A stretch of 64,000 nucleotides of DNA from Runella sp. CRIBMP (GTDB taxonomy: Bacteria; Bacteroidota; Bacteroidia; Cytophagales; Spirosomataceae): assembly GCF_009905605.1 (NCBI RefSeq), contig NZ_JAAAKZ010000004.1, forward strand, positions 1-64,000. The letters run 5' to 3'. Shown here piece after piece: positions 31,856 through 40,856 of this stretch (the first letter of the stretch is position 1; each line of letters opens with the position of its first letter). The notes under the pieces were generated by a model. It saw only the letters and a program-made list of their open reading frames with translations. It did no database searches and was not told the DNA's origin. Position numbers and translations under genes: made by a program.

Positions 31856-33079
31856 TTACCATTTTGGGTCAATTAAACCATAATACCTGCCAAACCAGTA
31901 GTTGCGAATCATGGCGGCGGCGGTGCCCTCTTCTTCCGATTTTACCGTTTTTGTGCCGCCACCCTTCATCGGAATCTTGAACTCCCGCGTTTGGCGCTCA
32001 AATCCCCACATATCTTTGATGGCCTTCTTGCGCTCTTCGGTCATGATTTCTTCGCCCGTGAGGGTCTGATAGACCATGATAAACCAGATGTTGCTTTCCC
32101 AATCGAAGTTAATTGTTTTCCAATCTTCCCAGTGGCGGTTTAGACTCATACGGTACTTGTTTAAAAGGTTTCGGTCTTTTTCGTAGCGCATGAGCATGTA
32201 CAGGGAGCGGGCTGCGTGGTAATCGTCGCCCACGTTTCGCCATTCTGCCGGAAAGAGCATTTTGGCTTTCAACTGTTCGTCGTCGTAGTGGTAACGGTCG
32301 ATAAGCATGTGATAGGCAGCATTGTAGCGTTCTTTGCCTGTGATGCGGTGCGCTACTTTGAGGCCCATCAGCATCTTCAACGAATTGAGCGGCTGGTGCG
32401 GTAGGTCAGGGCAAAAATTGCCCCACATCGTCATTTTGCCATCAAGGTCGGTGAGTTTAAAATTATTGTCAACGACGCGCCCCATGAACCGGTCGAGCAA
32501 TCCCGCCGCTTTTTGTTTGTAAGCATCATCGGCGCAGAGTTCCCAGAAGGTGCCAACCCCGTAACATATCGAAGTAAATTTATCCGAACTCAAATCTCCC
32601 AACCAACGATAACCCGGTAGAGAAGTGGACTTGTGCCACTCGTGGTACCACAGAACTTCTTCGTGCCACAGCGGCTCGTCGGTTTGGTTAAAGCTTCGGG
32701 CCACCAATCCGGGCACGCCTGTTACTTCCTCAAGTTTGAGCACGGCCTCAAAGATTTGGTTGGCAATGTCGCGGTCTTTGGGGTCTTTGGTGAGCGCGTA
32801 TTTGTGCGAATAGGCTGCCAGCATTTCGGAGGTAGGGTCCAGACAATCGGCCTGTGAACCCACAATCGGGCGCTCCAATCCCGCTGGTGGGAAGATAACG
32901 TGCTGCATAATGGCACCTTCATTCCAGTGGTTGCCGCGCATCAATTGATCAAACAACTCTACCTTGACGTGGAGTGGGTCGGTCTTTTTGGGGAATTGAT
33001 TCACTTTTTGCCCCCACGAATCTGTACGACTAGTGAGGTAGAAAAACATAAAAAGCAACAACAGTGCGCGTAGAAGCAT
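31856..33079 (-). CDS. Secreted helical-toroid protein, possible glycoside hydrolase; family not recognised
   Basis: 407 residues with a signal peptide (MLLRALLLLFMFFYLTSR). The body is rich in Trp/Tyr and amphipathic helices with repeated patterns (LLDRFMGRVVDNNF, YNAAYHMLIDRYHYDDE, YHAARSLYMLMRYEKD), suggesting an (alpha/alpha)-barrel like those of several glycoside hydrolases and lyases. I cannot assign a family or catalytic residues. It sits between a DJ-1-like gene (78 bp upstream) and the SUMF1-like gene, and a GH127 gene is divergent nearby, so carbohydrate processing is a reasonable guess. Confidence 0.6.
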   Translation of the reverse strand: MLLRALLLLFMFFYLTSRTDSWGQKVNQFPKKTDPLHVKVELFDQLMRGNHWNEGAIMQHVIFPPAGLERPIVGSQADCLDPTSEMLAAYSHKYALTKDPKDRDIANQIFEAVLKLEEVTGVPGLVARSFNQTDEPLWHEEVLWYHEWHKSTSLPGYRWLGDLSSDKFTSICYGVGTFWELCADDAYKQKAAGLLDRFMGRVVDNNFKLTDLDGKMTMWGNFCPDLPHQPLNSLKMLMGLKVAHRITGKERYNAAYHMLIDRYHYDDEQLKAKMLFPAEWRNVGDDYHAARSLYMLMRYEKDRNLLNKYRMSLNRHWEDWKTINFDWESNIWFIMVYQTLTGEEIMTEERKKAIKDMWGFERQTREFKIPMKGGGTKTVKSEEEGTAAAMIRNYWFGRYYGLIDPKW

Positions 33080-33157
33080 GAAAAAGTCTAAGGTTGAGGG
33101 TGTTTTCCTGAAATACTGCCCAAAGGCCTTAACAGGCCACTGTCAACCCTCATTATC

Positions 33158-33874
33158 TTATTTGGTTTTCAAATCCTGTAAATAGAATTCGTCCACCTCT
33201 TTGTTTTCTTGCCATGTGTATTCAATTTCGTAGGCTATTTTTCGGGCCAAGTCAATGCCGTGCCGATCGCTGATAAAACCCAGCGTCATGTCCATGCCAG
33301 CCGATATTCCCGCTGAAGTGTAAAACTTGCCGTCCACGGTCCAGCGGGCTTTTTTTACCCAATTGACCTTGGGCCCCTGCGACGTGGCCCAGTCGTAGGC
33401 GCGTTTATTTGAGGTAGCGACAATTCCGTTCAGTTGCCCTGTTTTGGCCAGCAGTGCCGAGCCAGTACAAACTGTCAGGGTATAAACGGAGGTGGAAGAA
33501 AGGGCTTTGATTTTTGAGAGCAGTGCTTCGTGCTCTACTTCTTTGCGCGTTCCTTGTCCGCCGGGAATGAGGAAAATGTCCAATTTTTCGTCTTCAGGCA
33601 GCTTTTTCGTGACAATTTTTACGTTTTGCGTGCTTGAAATGATTCCGCCTTCTAAAGAATAAAACTCGATTTTATATAAATCTTTCAACCGCCCGAAGAC
33701 CTCCACGGGTCCAAATACATCCAAGGTTTCGAAGTTATTGAAAAGTAAAATCCCAATCGTTTTGGGCTGGGCTTTGGTGGTGTCGACAACCGCACCTGAC
33801 TGCGAAAAAGCAGTAAAATAAGATATTACCAATAAGGCCGACAAAAATTGTTTTTTCGTAAAAAGAGCGTTCAT
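33158..33874 (-). CDS. Exported DJ-1/PfpI-family protein
   Basis: 238 residues from the ATG at 33874, which begins a signal peptide (MNALFTKKQFLSALLVISYFTAFSQ); the 22 upstream in-frame codons lack a leader-like pattern. The DJ-1/PfpI core is clear: TIGILLFNNFETLDVFGPVEVF (conserved Glu), IFLIPGGQGTR, and the nucleophile elbow TVCTGSALLAKTG with the reactive Cys. Similar to isonitrile-hydratase and glutamine-amidotransferase-like proteins. Export is unusual for the fold. First gene of the operon with the toroid and SUMF1-like genes; promoter box at 33901-33908. Confidence 0.85.
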   Translation of the reverse strand: MNALFTKKQFLSALLVISYFTAFSQSGAVVDTTKAQPKTIGILLFNNFETLDVFGPVEVFGRLKDLYKIEFYSLEGGIISSTQNVKIVTKKLPEDEKLDIFLIPGGQGTRKEVEHEALLSKIKALSSTSVYTLTVCTGSALLAKTGQLNGIVATSNKRAYDWATSQGPKVNWVKKARWTVDGKFYTSAGISAGMDMTLGFISDRHGIDLARKIAYEIEYTWQENKEVDEFYLQDLKTK

Positions 33875-33900
33875 GATGAAGTAAAATGTTAAGGGTTGCC

Positions 33901-33908
33901 CAAAGATA
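33901..33908 (-). promoter_or_regulatory. Bacteroidota -7 promoter box of the DJ-1-like operon
   Basis: CAAAGATA on plus reads TATCTTTG on minus, matching TAnnTTTG, 27 bp upstream of the start codon at 33874. Confidence 0.5.
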
Positions 33909-34080
33909 CAAAAGGAAAGCTTCTCCTTGGGCTGTGTCATCGCTGTCCAGATGGAATTTATGACTTTTCCGACTTCGTTGTTCTTATGACCAAGAATTAC
34001 CCAGCCGTTGCGGGAGATTTACCGCCCAGAAAGCTTTTGTACATCAACGGTCGGGTTATTCACCTTCCAGATGTATCCCC

Positions 34081-36096
34081 ATGAAAAAGCACCTTTTTGT
34101 ATTCTTATGGGCCACTTGTTCGGCTCCACTTTTTGCCCAAAATGAAGGGTTAATCAACACCGCCAAAAGCCCCTTCGCAAAACTTTATTCGCCAGGAATG
34201 TCAGACGTTCAGTGGACGGGTGGTTTTTGGGCCGATCGCTTTCGGGTATGTAAAGAAACGATGGTTCCGCACCTGTGGAAGGTCTACACAGACCCCAATA
34301 TCAGTCATTCGTTCCGTAATTTTGAAATCGCCGCTGGGGTAGCGGAGGGTAATTTTAAAGGGCCGTCGTTTCATGACGGTGATTTTTACAAAACCTTTGA
34401 AGCCGTGGCCAGCCTCTATGCAGCCACCAAAGACCCTGCATGGGACGCCATCATGGACAAGGCCATTGACATCATGGCCCAAGCCCAGCGCGAAGACGGG
34501 TACATTTATACCAAAGCCATCATTGAGCAAAAGAAAACAGGGAAGACCAAGCTGTTTGAAGATAAACTCAGTTTTGAAGCCTACAACTTCGGCCACCTCA
34601 TGACCGCGGCCTGTGTTCATCACCGGGCTACGGGTAAAAACACATTGCTGGATATTGCCAAGAAATCCGCCGATTTTCTGATTGGTTTTTACAAAGTGGC
34701 CACGCCCGAACAAGCCCGCAATGCGCTCTGCCCCGCGCATTATATGGGGCTGACGGAATTGTACCGCACTACGCGTGAAAAAAAATACCTTGATCTGGTC
34801 ACTTATCTCATCAACATCAAAGGCACGACCGAAGGGACCGACGACAACCAAGACCGTATTCCGTTTCGGCAGCAAACGGTGGCCATGGGGCACGCCGTGC
34901 GCGGCACTTATCTTTATGCTGGGGTGGCAGATGTGTATGCCGAAACTGGTGAAGATTCGCTGATGCGCTCGCTGAATCTGATTTGGGACAACCTCACCCA
35001 ACGAAAAATGTACGTGACGGGGGCCTGTGGTGCGCTTTTTGACGGAGTATCACCCTACGGGACTTCTTATAAGCCTAACGATGTACAAAAAACGCATCAG
35101 GCGTTTGGGCGGGACTATCAACTGCCCAACGTCAGCGCCCACAACGAAACTTGCGCCAACATTGGCAATGTGCTTTTCAACCGACGGATGTTTACACTCA
35201 CGGGCGACGCAAAGTACATCGACGTCGTGGAATTGGCGTTATACAACAGTGTATTGTCGGGCATTAGCCTTTCGGGAGATGCCTTTTTTTATACCAATCC
35301 GTTGAGTGCCTCCAACGACTTTCCGTACCAACTCCGTTGGATGGGGGGGCGCCTTCCGTACATTCGCATTTCCAATTGTTGTCCACCCAATACCGTACGT
35401 ACCATTACAGAAGTGAGCGACTACGCCTACAGTCTGAGCGACAATGCCGTTTGGTGTAACCTGTTTGGCAGCAGTCAATTACATACATCTCTCAAAAACG
35501 GACAGTCGTTGCATTTACAACAAGAAAGCAATTATCCCTGGGACGGCAATGTGAAGATGACGGTAAACCAAGCACCTGCCGCCCCATTCCAAATCAAATT
35601 GCGTCTGCCGGGTTGGTGTGCAGAAGCCAAATTGATGATTAACGGTAAAGCAACTGATTTTACCGTTGAAAAGGGATACGTAACGCTTCAGCGTTCGTGG
35701 AAAAAAGGAGATGTCATTCAATGGACTCTGGAAATGCCCGTTGAACTGCTAGAATCCAACCCCTTGGTGGAAGAAAATCGTAATCAAATAGCCGTAAAAC
35801 GAGGCCCCATTGTGTATTGTGCTGAATCAAATGATATGCCCGCCAACACAAGGGTATTTGATATTGCCTTGCCTGCAAACATGGCCTTTCAACCCGTTTT
35901 CGTGTCCATCGGCAATAGTTCGGTCATGGGTTTGGAGGGAAATGCCGTGGTAATTAACGAACAAAAATGGCAAAACCAACTCTACCGACCCCTATCCAAA
36001 AGTAAAAAAACGTTGCCCTTGCGACTGATTCCGTATTACGCATGGGCCAACAGAGGCCCTTCCGAAATGACGGTTTGGCTGCCAGTGGTACGGTAG
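34081..36096 (+). CDS. Secreted GH127 (DUF1680) glycoside hydrolase, beta-L-arabinofuranosidase-like
   Basis: 671 residues with a signal peptide (MKKHLFVFLWATCSAPLFAQ). GH127 features: FHDGDFYKTFEAVA, GHAVRGTYLYAG, and the zinc/catalytic set Glu356 and Cys358 (HNETCAN) plus Cys433-Cys434 (NCCPPN), equivalent to the Glu and three Cys described for HypBA1. A (alpha/alpha)6 barrel is followed by beta domains, and the length is normal. It releases L-arabinofuranose or related sugars from plant glycans in the periplasm. It is divergent from the DJ-1-like operon and followed by a very strong terminator. Confidence 0.92.
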   Translation: MKKHLFVFLWATCSAPLFAQNEGLINTAKSPFAKLYSPGMSDVQWTGGFWADRFRVCKETMVPHLWKVYTDPNISHSFRNFEIAAGVAEGNFKGPSFHDGDFYKTFEAVASLYAATKDPAWDAIMDKAIDIMAQAQREDGYIYTKAIIEQKKTGKTKLFEDKLSFEAYNFGHLMTAACVHHRATGKNTLLDIAKKSADFLIGFYKVATPEQARNALCPAHYMGLTELYRTTREKKYLDLVTYLINIKGTTEGTDDNQDRIPFRQQTVAMGHAVRGTYLYAGVADVYAETGEDSLMRSLNLIWDNLTQRKMYVTGACGALFDGVSPYGTSYKPNDVQKTHQAFGRDYQLPNVSAHNETCANIGNVLFNRRMFTLTGDAKYIDVVELALYNSVLSGISLSGDAFFYTNPLSASNDFPYQLRWMGGRLPYIRISNCCPPNTVRTITEVSDYAYSLSDNAVWCNLFGSSQLHTSLKNGQSLHLQQESNYPWDGNVKMTVNQAPAAPFQIKLRLPGWCAEAKLMINGKATDFTVEKGYVTLQRSWKKGDVIQWTLEMPVELLESNPLVEENRNQIAVKRGPIVYCAESNDMPANTRVFDIALPANMAFQPVFVSIGNSSVMGLEGNAVVINEQKWQNQLYRPLSKSKKTLPLRLIPYYAWANRGPSEMTVWLPVVR

Positions 36097-36150
36097 GTGG
36101 GAGATTTTTTAGAAGGGAAGGGGCACAAAACACAATAAGAGAATAATCTT

Positions 36151-36199
36151 AAAACATCCCCAAGCGAAGGGTATTTTCAACTTCGCTTGGGGATGTTTT
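36151..36199 (+). terminator. Strong terminator after the GH127 gene
   Basis: Perfect 19-bp arms (36151-36169 and 36181-36199, CATCCCCAAGCGAAG core) with an 11-nt loop and a T-rich right end. The A-run on the left means it can work in both directions between convergent genes. Confidence 0.92.
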
Positions 36200-36215
36200 T
36201 TTATTGAAAATCATC

Positions 36216-36992
36216 TTACGCATTTACTTTTTTTATCCAGTTCAATACGTACTCGGCTACTTCTTCCCAGCCTTTTTCGCCCGCAATAAAGTGGCTTCGC
36301 CCTGCAAACTCCTTAAAATCGGTTGTACTATTGCTATCCTTGTACGAACCTGCAATTCGCTTTGTAAAGGATGATGAAAAGATATTGTCTTTTTCTCCTC
36401 CAATAAACAACAAGGGATTGTGGGGCTTTTTGAAATCAATTTTGGCAAACGATGCAAGAAGCGTGTCACGCGCAATTTTTCTGCTTTCGGGTACGGCAAT
36501 TTGATCAAACAGCAAATCACTTTCTTCCTTGGTGTAGTTATTGAAAAAAGCGCGGTGGTACCACTCTCTGCTTCCCAAAAAAGCCTCGTTGCCCTTGAAG
36601 AAATTGACCACGGGCAGTACAATTTTGACGGTGGCCCAAGGTGCTAATACGTTTTTTGGAGGCGCTCCGTCGATACTTACACCCGCAACGGCTTTGTCCA
36701 TTTCGATCAATTTTTGAACGACCAAGCCAGCCAATGAGTGCCCAACGACGATTGGTTTTTCGGGTAACGTGTCAATCAATTTTACGATGTTCATCACCAC
36801 ATCTTCAAATCCTGTTTGGGTGAGGTCGGGGTGGATATTGCTGCGAAGTTGGGCTGGAGTACCTTCGTGGCCAGGGTTGGCAGGCGTATATACTTTATAT
36901 CCTTGCGATTCAAAATACGTTTTCCATTGCGCCCAGCTTGTATTGTTTACAAATAGTCCGTGAATAAGTACGATTGTTTTTGTCGATTTCAT
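36216..36992 (-). CDS. Alpha/beta hydrolase
   Basis: 258 residues from the ATG at 36992 (MKSTKTIVLIHGLFV); the 13 upstream in-frame codons precede the first beta strand and are unlikely to be translated. Oxyanion segment LIHGLF, nucleophile elbow GHSLAG, acid Asp in GEKDNIF and His in GRSHFIAG give a complete catalytic triad. No signal peptide, so cytosolic. Substrate unknown; esterase-like. A Crp-type regulator gene lies 78 bp upstream on the same strand and may control it. Confidence 0.85.
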   Translation of the reverse strand: MKSTKTIVLIHGLFVNNTSWAQWKTYFESQGYKVYTPANPGHEGTPAQLRSNIHPDLTQTGFEDVVMNIVKLIDTLPEKPIVVGHSLAGLVVQKLIEMDKAVAGVSIDGAPPKNVLAPWATVKIVLPVVNFFKGNEAFLGSREWYHRAFFNNYTKEESDLLFDQIAVPESRKIARDTLLASFAKIDFKKPHNPLLFIGGEKDNIFSSSFTKRIAGSYKDSNSTTDFKEFAGRSHFIAGEKGWEEVAEYVLNWIKKVNA

Positions 36993-37070
36993 TGTCGTAA
37001 GTGGTTTGTTTTGATGATACAAAGGTGCCACTCACCCACGGCAATAATTTTAACCCAAGTTAAAATCGAA

Positions 37071-37658
37071 CTATTTGCGCGAAAGTCTTTTTCGAATACG
37101 GCTTAACGAAGGGCCTTGGATGCCCAAATAAGAAGAAATATGGTACAACGGCACGTTGTTGAAAATATCCGGGTGGTCGTGTATCAAATCTAGGTAGCGT
37201 TGTTCGGGCGATTTGAACAAAAATCCCTCCAGTCGAGTCATGGTTACATTGAAGGCTTCCTGCGCCAAAAGCCTTCCGAAGGTTTCCCATTGGTGCGATT
37301 GTCGATAAAGCGATAATAAATCAATGATATTGATATAAACGATTGTGGCGTCGGTCAGGGCTTGGGTGTGGTAATCGCAGGGAATTTGATTGATAAAACT
37401 CTTGAAAGTGACCAAGAAGCCATGGGAAGAGTACAAAAAAACGTTTTTCTCCTCGCCCGTTTCTTCGTTGACGGTATAAGAACGGAAAGTGCCCGAGGTG
37501 ACAAACCCTAAATCCTTACAGATGTTGCGGTGAACGTTGTAAAACTCGCCTTTTTTGTACGTTTTATGTTTCCAATACGCGGCCGACAGTTCAAAATTCT
37601 CAGCACTCAGGCTGGCAAATTGCTGAAGGGCATATTTCAATTTGTCGATTTCGGTCAT
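37071..37658 (-). CDS. Crp/Fnr-family transcriptional regulator
   Basis: 195 residues from the ATG at 37658 (MTEIDKLKYAL). cNMP-binding-type beta-roll (YKKGEFYNVHRNICKDLGFVTSGTFRSY), C-helix, then HTH around VPLYHISSYLGIQGPSLSRIRKRL. The same architecture as the regulator at 29075-29662. Upstream of the alpha/beta hydrolase gene in the same direction, which is its likely target. The 5' region contains a 10-bp hairpin (37809-37838). Confidence 0.85.
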   Translation of the reverse strand: MTEIDKLKYALQQFASLSAENFELSAAYWKHKTYKKGEFYNVHRNICKDLGFVTSGTFRSYTVNEETGEEKNVFLYSSHGFLVTFKSFINQIPCDYHTQALTDATIVYINIIDLLSLYRQSHQWETFGRLLAQEAFNVTMTRLEGFLFKSPEQRYLDLIHDHPDIFNNVPLYHISSYLGIQGPSLSRIRKRLSRK

Positions 37659-37808
37659 TGCTTTTTCTCTCTGTGAATGGGTATCACAAGATAGCAAAAT
37701 ACTTCTAAAATAGTGGCCTGTGAAGGCACAAGGCTACTATGATGTTTGAAGGCTTTGAATCAAGAGGTTTGGCACTCACCGTGTTACAAACACTATGATT
37801 ATTTTTGG

Positions 37809-37838
37809 GTTCGGAGTGGCCTACGGAACACTCCGAAC
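37809..37838. other. Hairpin in the 338-bp gap between dnaK and the Crp-type gene
   Basis: GTTCGGAGTG (37809-37818) and CACTCCGAAC (37829-37838), perfect 10-bp stem with a 10-nt loop and no U tract on either strand. It could be a structured 5' leader element of the Crp-type gene or an independent RNA. The rest of 37659-37940 shows nothing definite. Confidence 0.45.
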
Positions 37839-37940
37839 AACGGGGGGGTTATTACTTAAAATAGCAACAAATTTTTTGTTTACTTATCAAGCGGTAGTAA
37901 GCCGTTCAATTTGAAGTAAAGTAGTGTCCAGTACCCACAA

Positions 37941-37976
37941 AAAAAGCAGCCCTACCTCGCGGCAGGGCTGCTTTTT
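37941..37976 (-). terminator. Terminator of dnaK
   Basis: AAAAAGCAGCCCT (37941-37953) and AGGGCTGCTTTTT (37964-37976), perfect 13-bp stem with a 10-nt loop; U-rich in both directions. 20 bp past the dnaK stop codon. Confidence 0.92.
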
Positions 37977-37996
37977 ATATTTCTAATTCCAAAGAA

Positions 37997-39913
37997 TTAC
38001 TTCACTTCTTCAAAGTTCACAAACTCACCTTCTTCTTTGCCGTTTGCGTTGGATGCCTGACCCGCGTTAGGGTCTTGCGCTCCTGGCTGGGCACCTGCGC
38101 CCTCTGCGCCAGCGGCGTAGATTTCTTGCGAGGCAGCGTTCCATGCTTCTGTGATTTTGGTCATGGCGGCATCGATGGCAACTACGTTGCGGGTGCTGTG
38201 TGCGGTGCGAAGTTCTTCGAGCGCTCCTTCGATGGCCGATTTGTTGCCTGCCGAAAGTTTGTCACCGTACTCCTTCAATTGTTTTTCAGTGCTGAAAATC
38301 ATCGAATCGGCGGCGTTTACTTTCTCGATTTCTTCACGGGCGGCTTTGTCGGCGGCTTCGTTGGCTTTGGCCTCTTCACGCATGCGCTGGATGTCGGCGT
38401 CTGACAAACCGCTGGAAGCTTCGATGCGAATCTTCTGCTCTTTGCCGGTGCCTTTGTCTTTGGCGGTTACGTTCAGAATACCGTTGGCGTCTACGTCGAA
38501 AGTCACTTCAATTTGTGGTACGCCGCGCGGTGCTGGTGGAATACCGTCTAAGTGGAAACGGCCGAGGGTACGGTTTTGGGTCGCCATCGGGCGCTCTCCT
38601 TGCAGCACGTGCAACTCCACCGAAGGTTGGTTGTCGGACGCCGTCGAGAACGTTTCTGATTTCTTGGAAGGAATCGTCGTGTTGGCTTCGATAAGCTTGG
38701 TGAATACCCCGCCAAGGGTTTCGATACCAAGCGACAACGGAATCACGTCGAGCAACAATACGTCTTTTACTTCACCCGTCAACACACCACCCTGAATCGC
38801 GGCACCAATCGCCACGGCTTCGTCGGGGTTAACGCTCTTGGATGGTTTTCTGCCGAAGAATTTTTCTACTTCTTCTTGCACCCGAGGAATACGGGTCGAA
38901 CCACCCACTAAGATTACCTCGTCAATTTCCGAAATCTTCAATCCTGAATTGCTCAATGCGCGCTTGCAGGGCTCCATCATGCGCTGGAACAGACGGTCGG
39001 CCAATTGTTCAAACTTCGCTTTGGTCAACGAGCGCACCAAGTGCTTAGGAATCCCGTTGACGGGGAAGATATAAGGTAAGTTGATTTCTGATTGGGTCGA
39101 GCTTGAAAGTTCGATTTTGGCTTTCTCGGCGGCTTCTTTCAAGCGTTGGAGCGCCATGGCGTCCTGACGCAGGTCGATGCCTTCGTCTTTTTTGAACTCG
39201 TCGGCTAGCCAGTCGATGATTACTTGGTCAAAGTCATCACCCCCGAGGTGCGTGTCACCGTCGGTCGATTTTACTTCAAATACGCCATCGCCGAGTTCGA
39301 GGATAGATACGTCAAACGTACCACCACCTAGGTCAAATACGGCAATTTTAACGTCTTTTCCTTGCTTGTCGAGGCCGTAAGCCAAGGCAGCGGCGGTAGG
39401 CTCGTTGATGATACGTTTTACATCCAGACCCGCAATGATACCCGCTTCTTTGGTTGCCTGACGTTCGGCGTCGTTGAAGTACGCAGGTACGGTAATCACG
39501 GCTTCGGTTACGGTTTGTCCGAGATAATCTTCGGCGGTTTGCTTCATTTTGGTCAAAATGTGCGCCGAGATTTGCTGCGGAGTATAGAGGTTTTCACCGA
39601 TACGAACGCGGGGAGTGTTGTTGGCACCCTGCTCAACGGTGTAGGCTACGGTTTTCATTTCGTTGCTTACTTCGTTGAAGCGTTTTCCCATGAATCGTTT
39701 GATTGACGAAATGGTGTTGTTAGGATTGGTAATGGCTTGACGCTTGGCAGGAGCACCTACTTTACGTTCGCCGTTACCATTGTCCATAAAAGCGACTACA
39801 GAAGGGGTGGTACGCGCGCCCTCGCTGTTTGCGATTACGACGGGTTCGTTACCTTCCATAACAGCCACGCAAGAGTTGGTAGTACCTAAGTCAATTCCAA
39901 TTATTTTTCCCAT
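37997..39913 (-). CDS. dnaK: Hsp70 chaperone DnaK
   Basis: 638 residues, full length. ATPase domain signatures [32 protein letters not shown] and [16 protein letters not shown]; the substrate-binding domain follows the linker [16 protein letters not shown]; Gly/Ala/Gln-rich C-terminal tail ending [11 protein letters not shown]. Cytosolic ATP-dependent chaperone working with DnaJ and GrpE, whose genes are not in the window. Single gene; I see no CIRCE element upstream, so HrcA control is not supported here. Confidence 0.98.
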   Translation of the reverse strand: MGKIIGIDLGTTNSCVAVMEGNEPVVIANSEGARTTPSVVAFMDNGNGERKVGAPAKRQAITNPNNTISSIKRFMGKRFNEVSNEMKTVAYTVEQGANNTPRVRIGENLYTPQQISAHILTKMKQTAEDYLGQTVTEAVITVPAYFNDAERQATKEAGIIAGLDVKRIINEPTAAALAYGLDKQGKDVKIAVFDLGGGTFDVSILELGDGVFEVKSTDGDTHLGGDDFDQVIIDWLADEFKKDEGIDLRQDAMALQRLKEAAEKAKIELSSSTQSEINLPYIFPVNGIPKHLVRSLTKAKFEQLADRLFQRMMEPCKRALSNSGLKISEIDEVILVGGSTRIPRVQEEVEKFFGRKPSKSVNPDEAVAIGAAIQGGVLTGEVKDVLLLDVIPLSLGIETLGGVFTKLIEANTTIPSKKSETFSTASDNQPSVELHVLQGERPMATQNRTLGRFHLDGIPPAPRGVPQIEVTFDVDANGILNVTAKDKGTGKEQKIRIEASSGLSDADIQRMREEAKANEAADKAAREEIEKVNAADSMIFSTEKQLKEYGDKLSAGNKSAIEGALEELRTAHSTRNVVAIDAAMTKITEAWNAASQEIYAAGAEGAGAQPGAQDPNAGQASNANGKEEGEFVNFEEVK

Positions 39914-40139
39914 GTCTTTGTTAATTATTAAGCGGTTGGCCGCTGTTGTGAATGAATAGGAGATTGAATGTTTACTTTTTCAATCTGTACGGTCATCATT
40001 ACACAATGAGCGTGCCAGCCAAAATTTGGGGCTTAAAAGTGACAATTTGGCAGAAAGTCAAACCGTATTTCCGACGACTTTGGCAATTTTTGGGGAACTG
40101 GAACGACCAATCGGCAGAGAATACTGGATTGGTGTGGTA

Positions 40140-40856
40140 TCAAACTATTTTTAAGGCCCGTTCCACTCCCTTCTGAAACAGCCGCCCGATGGGCAGTTCG
40201 GTGCCGCCAATCTCGATATGGGAGGAAGTATAGGTTTTTATTTTGTCGATGGCGACCAGATAAGAGCGGTGAATCCTGACGAAATGGCTTTCGGGCAGTA
40301 TTTCTTCCAACGAACTGATGGCCTGTTTTACAACCAAAGAATTGGAATTGGTGGTAGTGATTTTGACGTAATCTTTCAGGCTTTCTACGTACAAAATGTC
40401 GTTTGTGAATACTTTTATCATTTTTCGGTCGGCGCGAAAGTATAAAAAAGCGTCTTTATTGGGCTGATATGCCATTTTTTCGGGGTCGATGCTGCCGTTG
40501 TTGTCAGACTTTGTCAGTTTGGCCACGGCCTTTAAAAAACGGTCGAAAGAAATGGGTTTGAGCAGATAATCCGTGACATCCAAGTCAAAACCATCTACGG
40601 CGTACTCGCGGTAGGCGGTAGTGAAGATAATTTTGGGGGGATGCCGCAGACTGCGCACAAAGTCGGTTCCGAGTAGTTGTGGCATTTTGATGTCCAGAAA
40701 CAGCACGTCAATTTGTTTATCCTGCAACAGGCTAAAAGCGTGGATTGCGTTTTCGCATTTACCCACCAATTCCAAATTTTCGACCAATCTGACGTATGAT
40801 TCGAGTACCGCTAAGGCCTCGGGTTCATCATCGACCAACAGGCAATTCATTTTCAT
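40140..40856 (-). CDS. LytTR-family response regulator
   Basis: 238 residues. Receiver domain with acidic pair in LLVDDEPEA, phospho-acceptor Asp in VLFLDIKMP, Thr in IIFTTAYREYAVDGF and Lys in YLLKPISF; C-terminal LytTR DNA-binding domain (DILYVESLKDYVKITTT, FVRIHRSYLVAIDKI, LPIGRLFQKGV). Its start overlaps the end of the degenerate kinase gene by up to 29 bp, so the two are translationally coupled. LytTR proteins bind pairs of about 9-bp direct repeats; a matching array lies at 43141-43259, upstream of the operon. Confidence 0.93.
   Translation of the reverse strand: MKMNCLLVDDEPEALAVLESYVRLVENLELVGKCENAIHAFSLLQDKQIDVLFLDIKMPQLLGTDFVRSLRHPPKIIFTTAYREYAVDGFDLDVTDYLLKPISFDRFLKAVAKLTKSDNNGSIDPEKMAYQPNKDAFLYFRADRKMIKVFTNDILYVESLKDYVKITTTNSNSLVVKQAISSLEEILPESHFVRIHRSYLVAIDKIKTYTSSHIEIGGTELPIGRLFQKGVERALKIV

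Noticed and set aside
38151-38795. 214-codon plus-strand open frame across dnaK
   Set aside because: Antisense shadow of a full-length, highly conserved dnaK; composition is Ser/Leu-rich with no family match.
39914-40139. Possible CIRCE/HrcA operator upstream of dnaK
   Set aside because: No TTAGCACTC-N9-GAGTGCTAA-like sequence is present; the small AGCGG/CCGCT repeat near 39929-39942 is too short to call.
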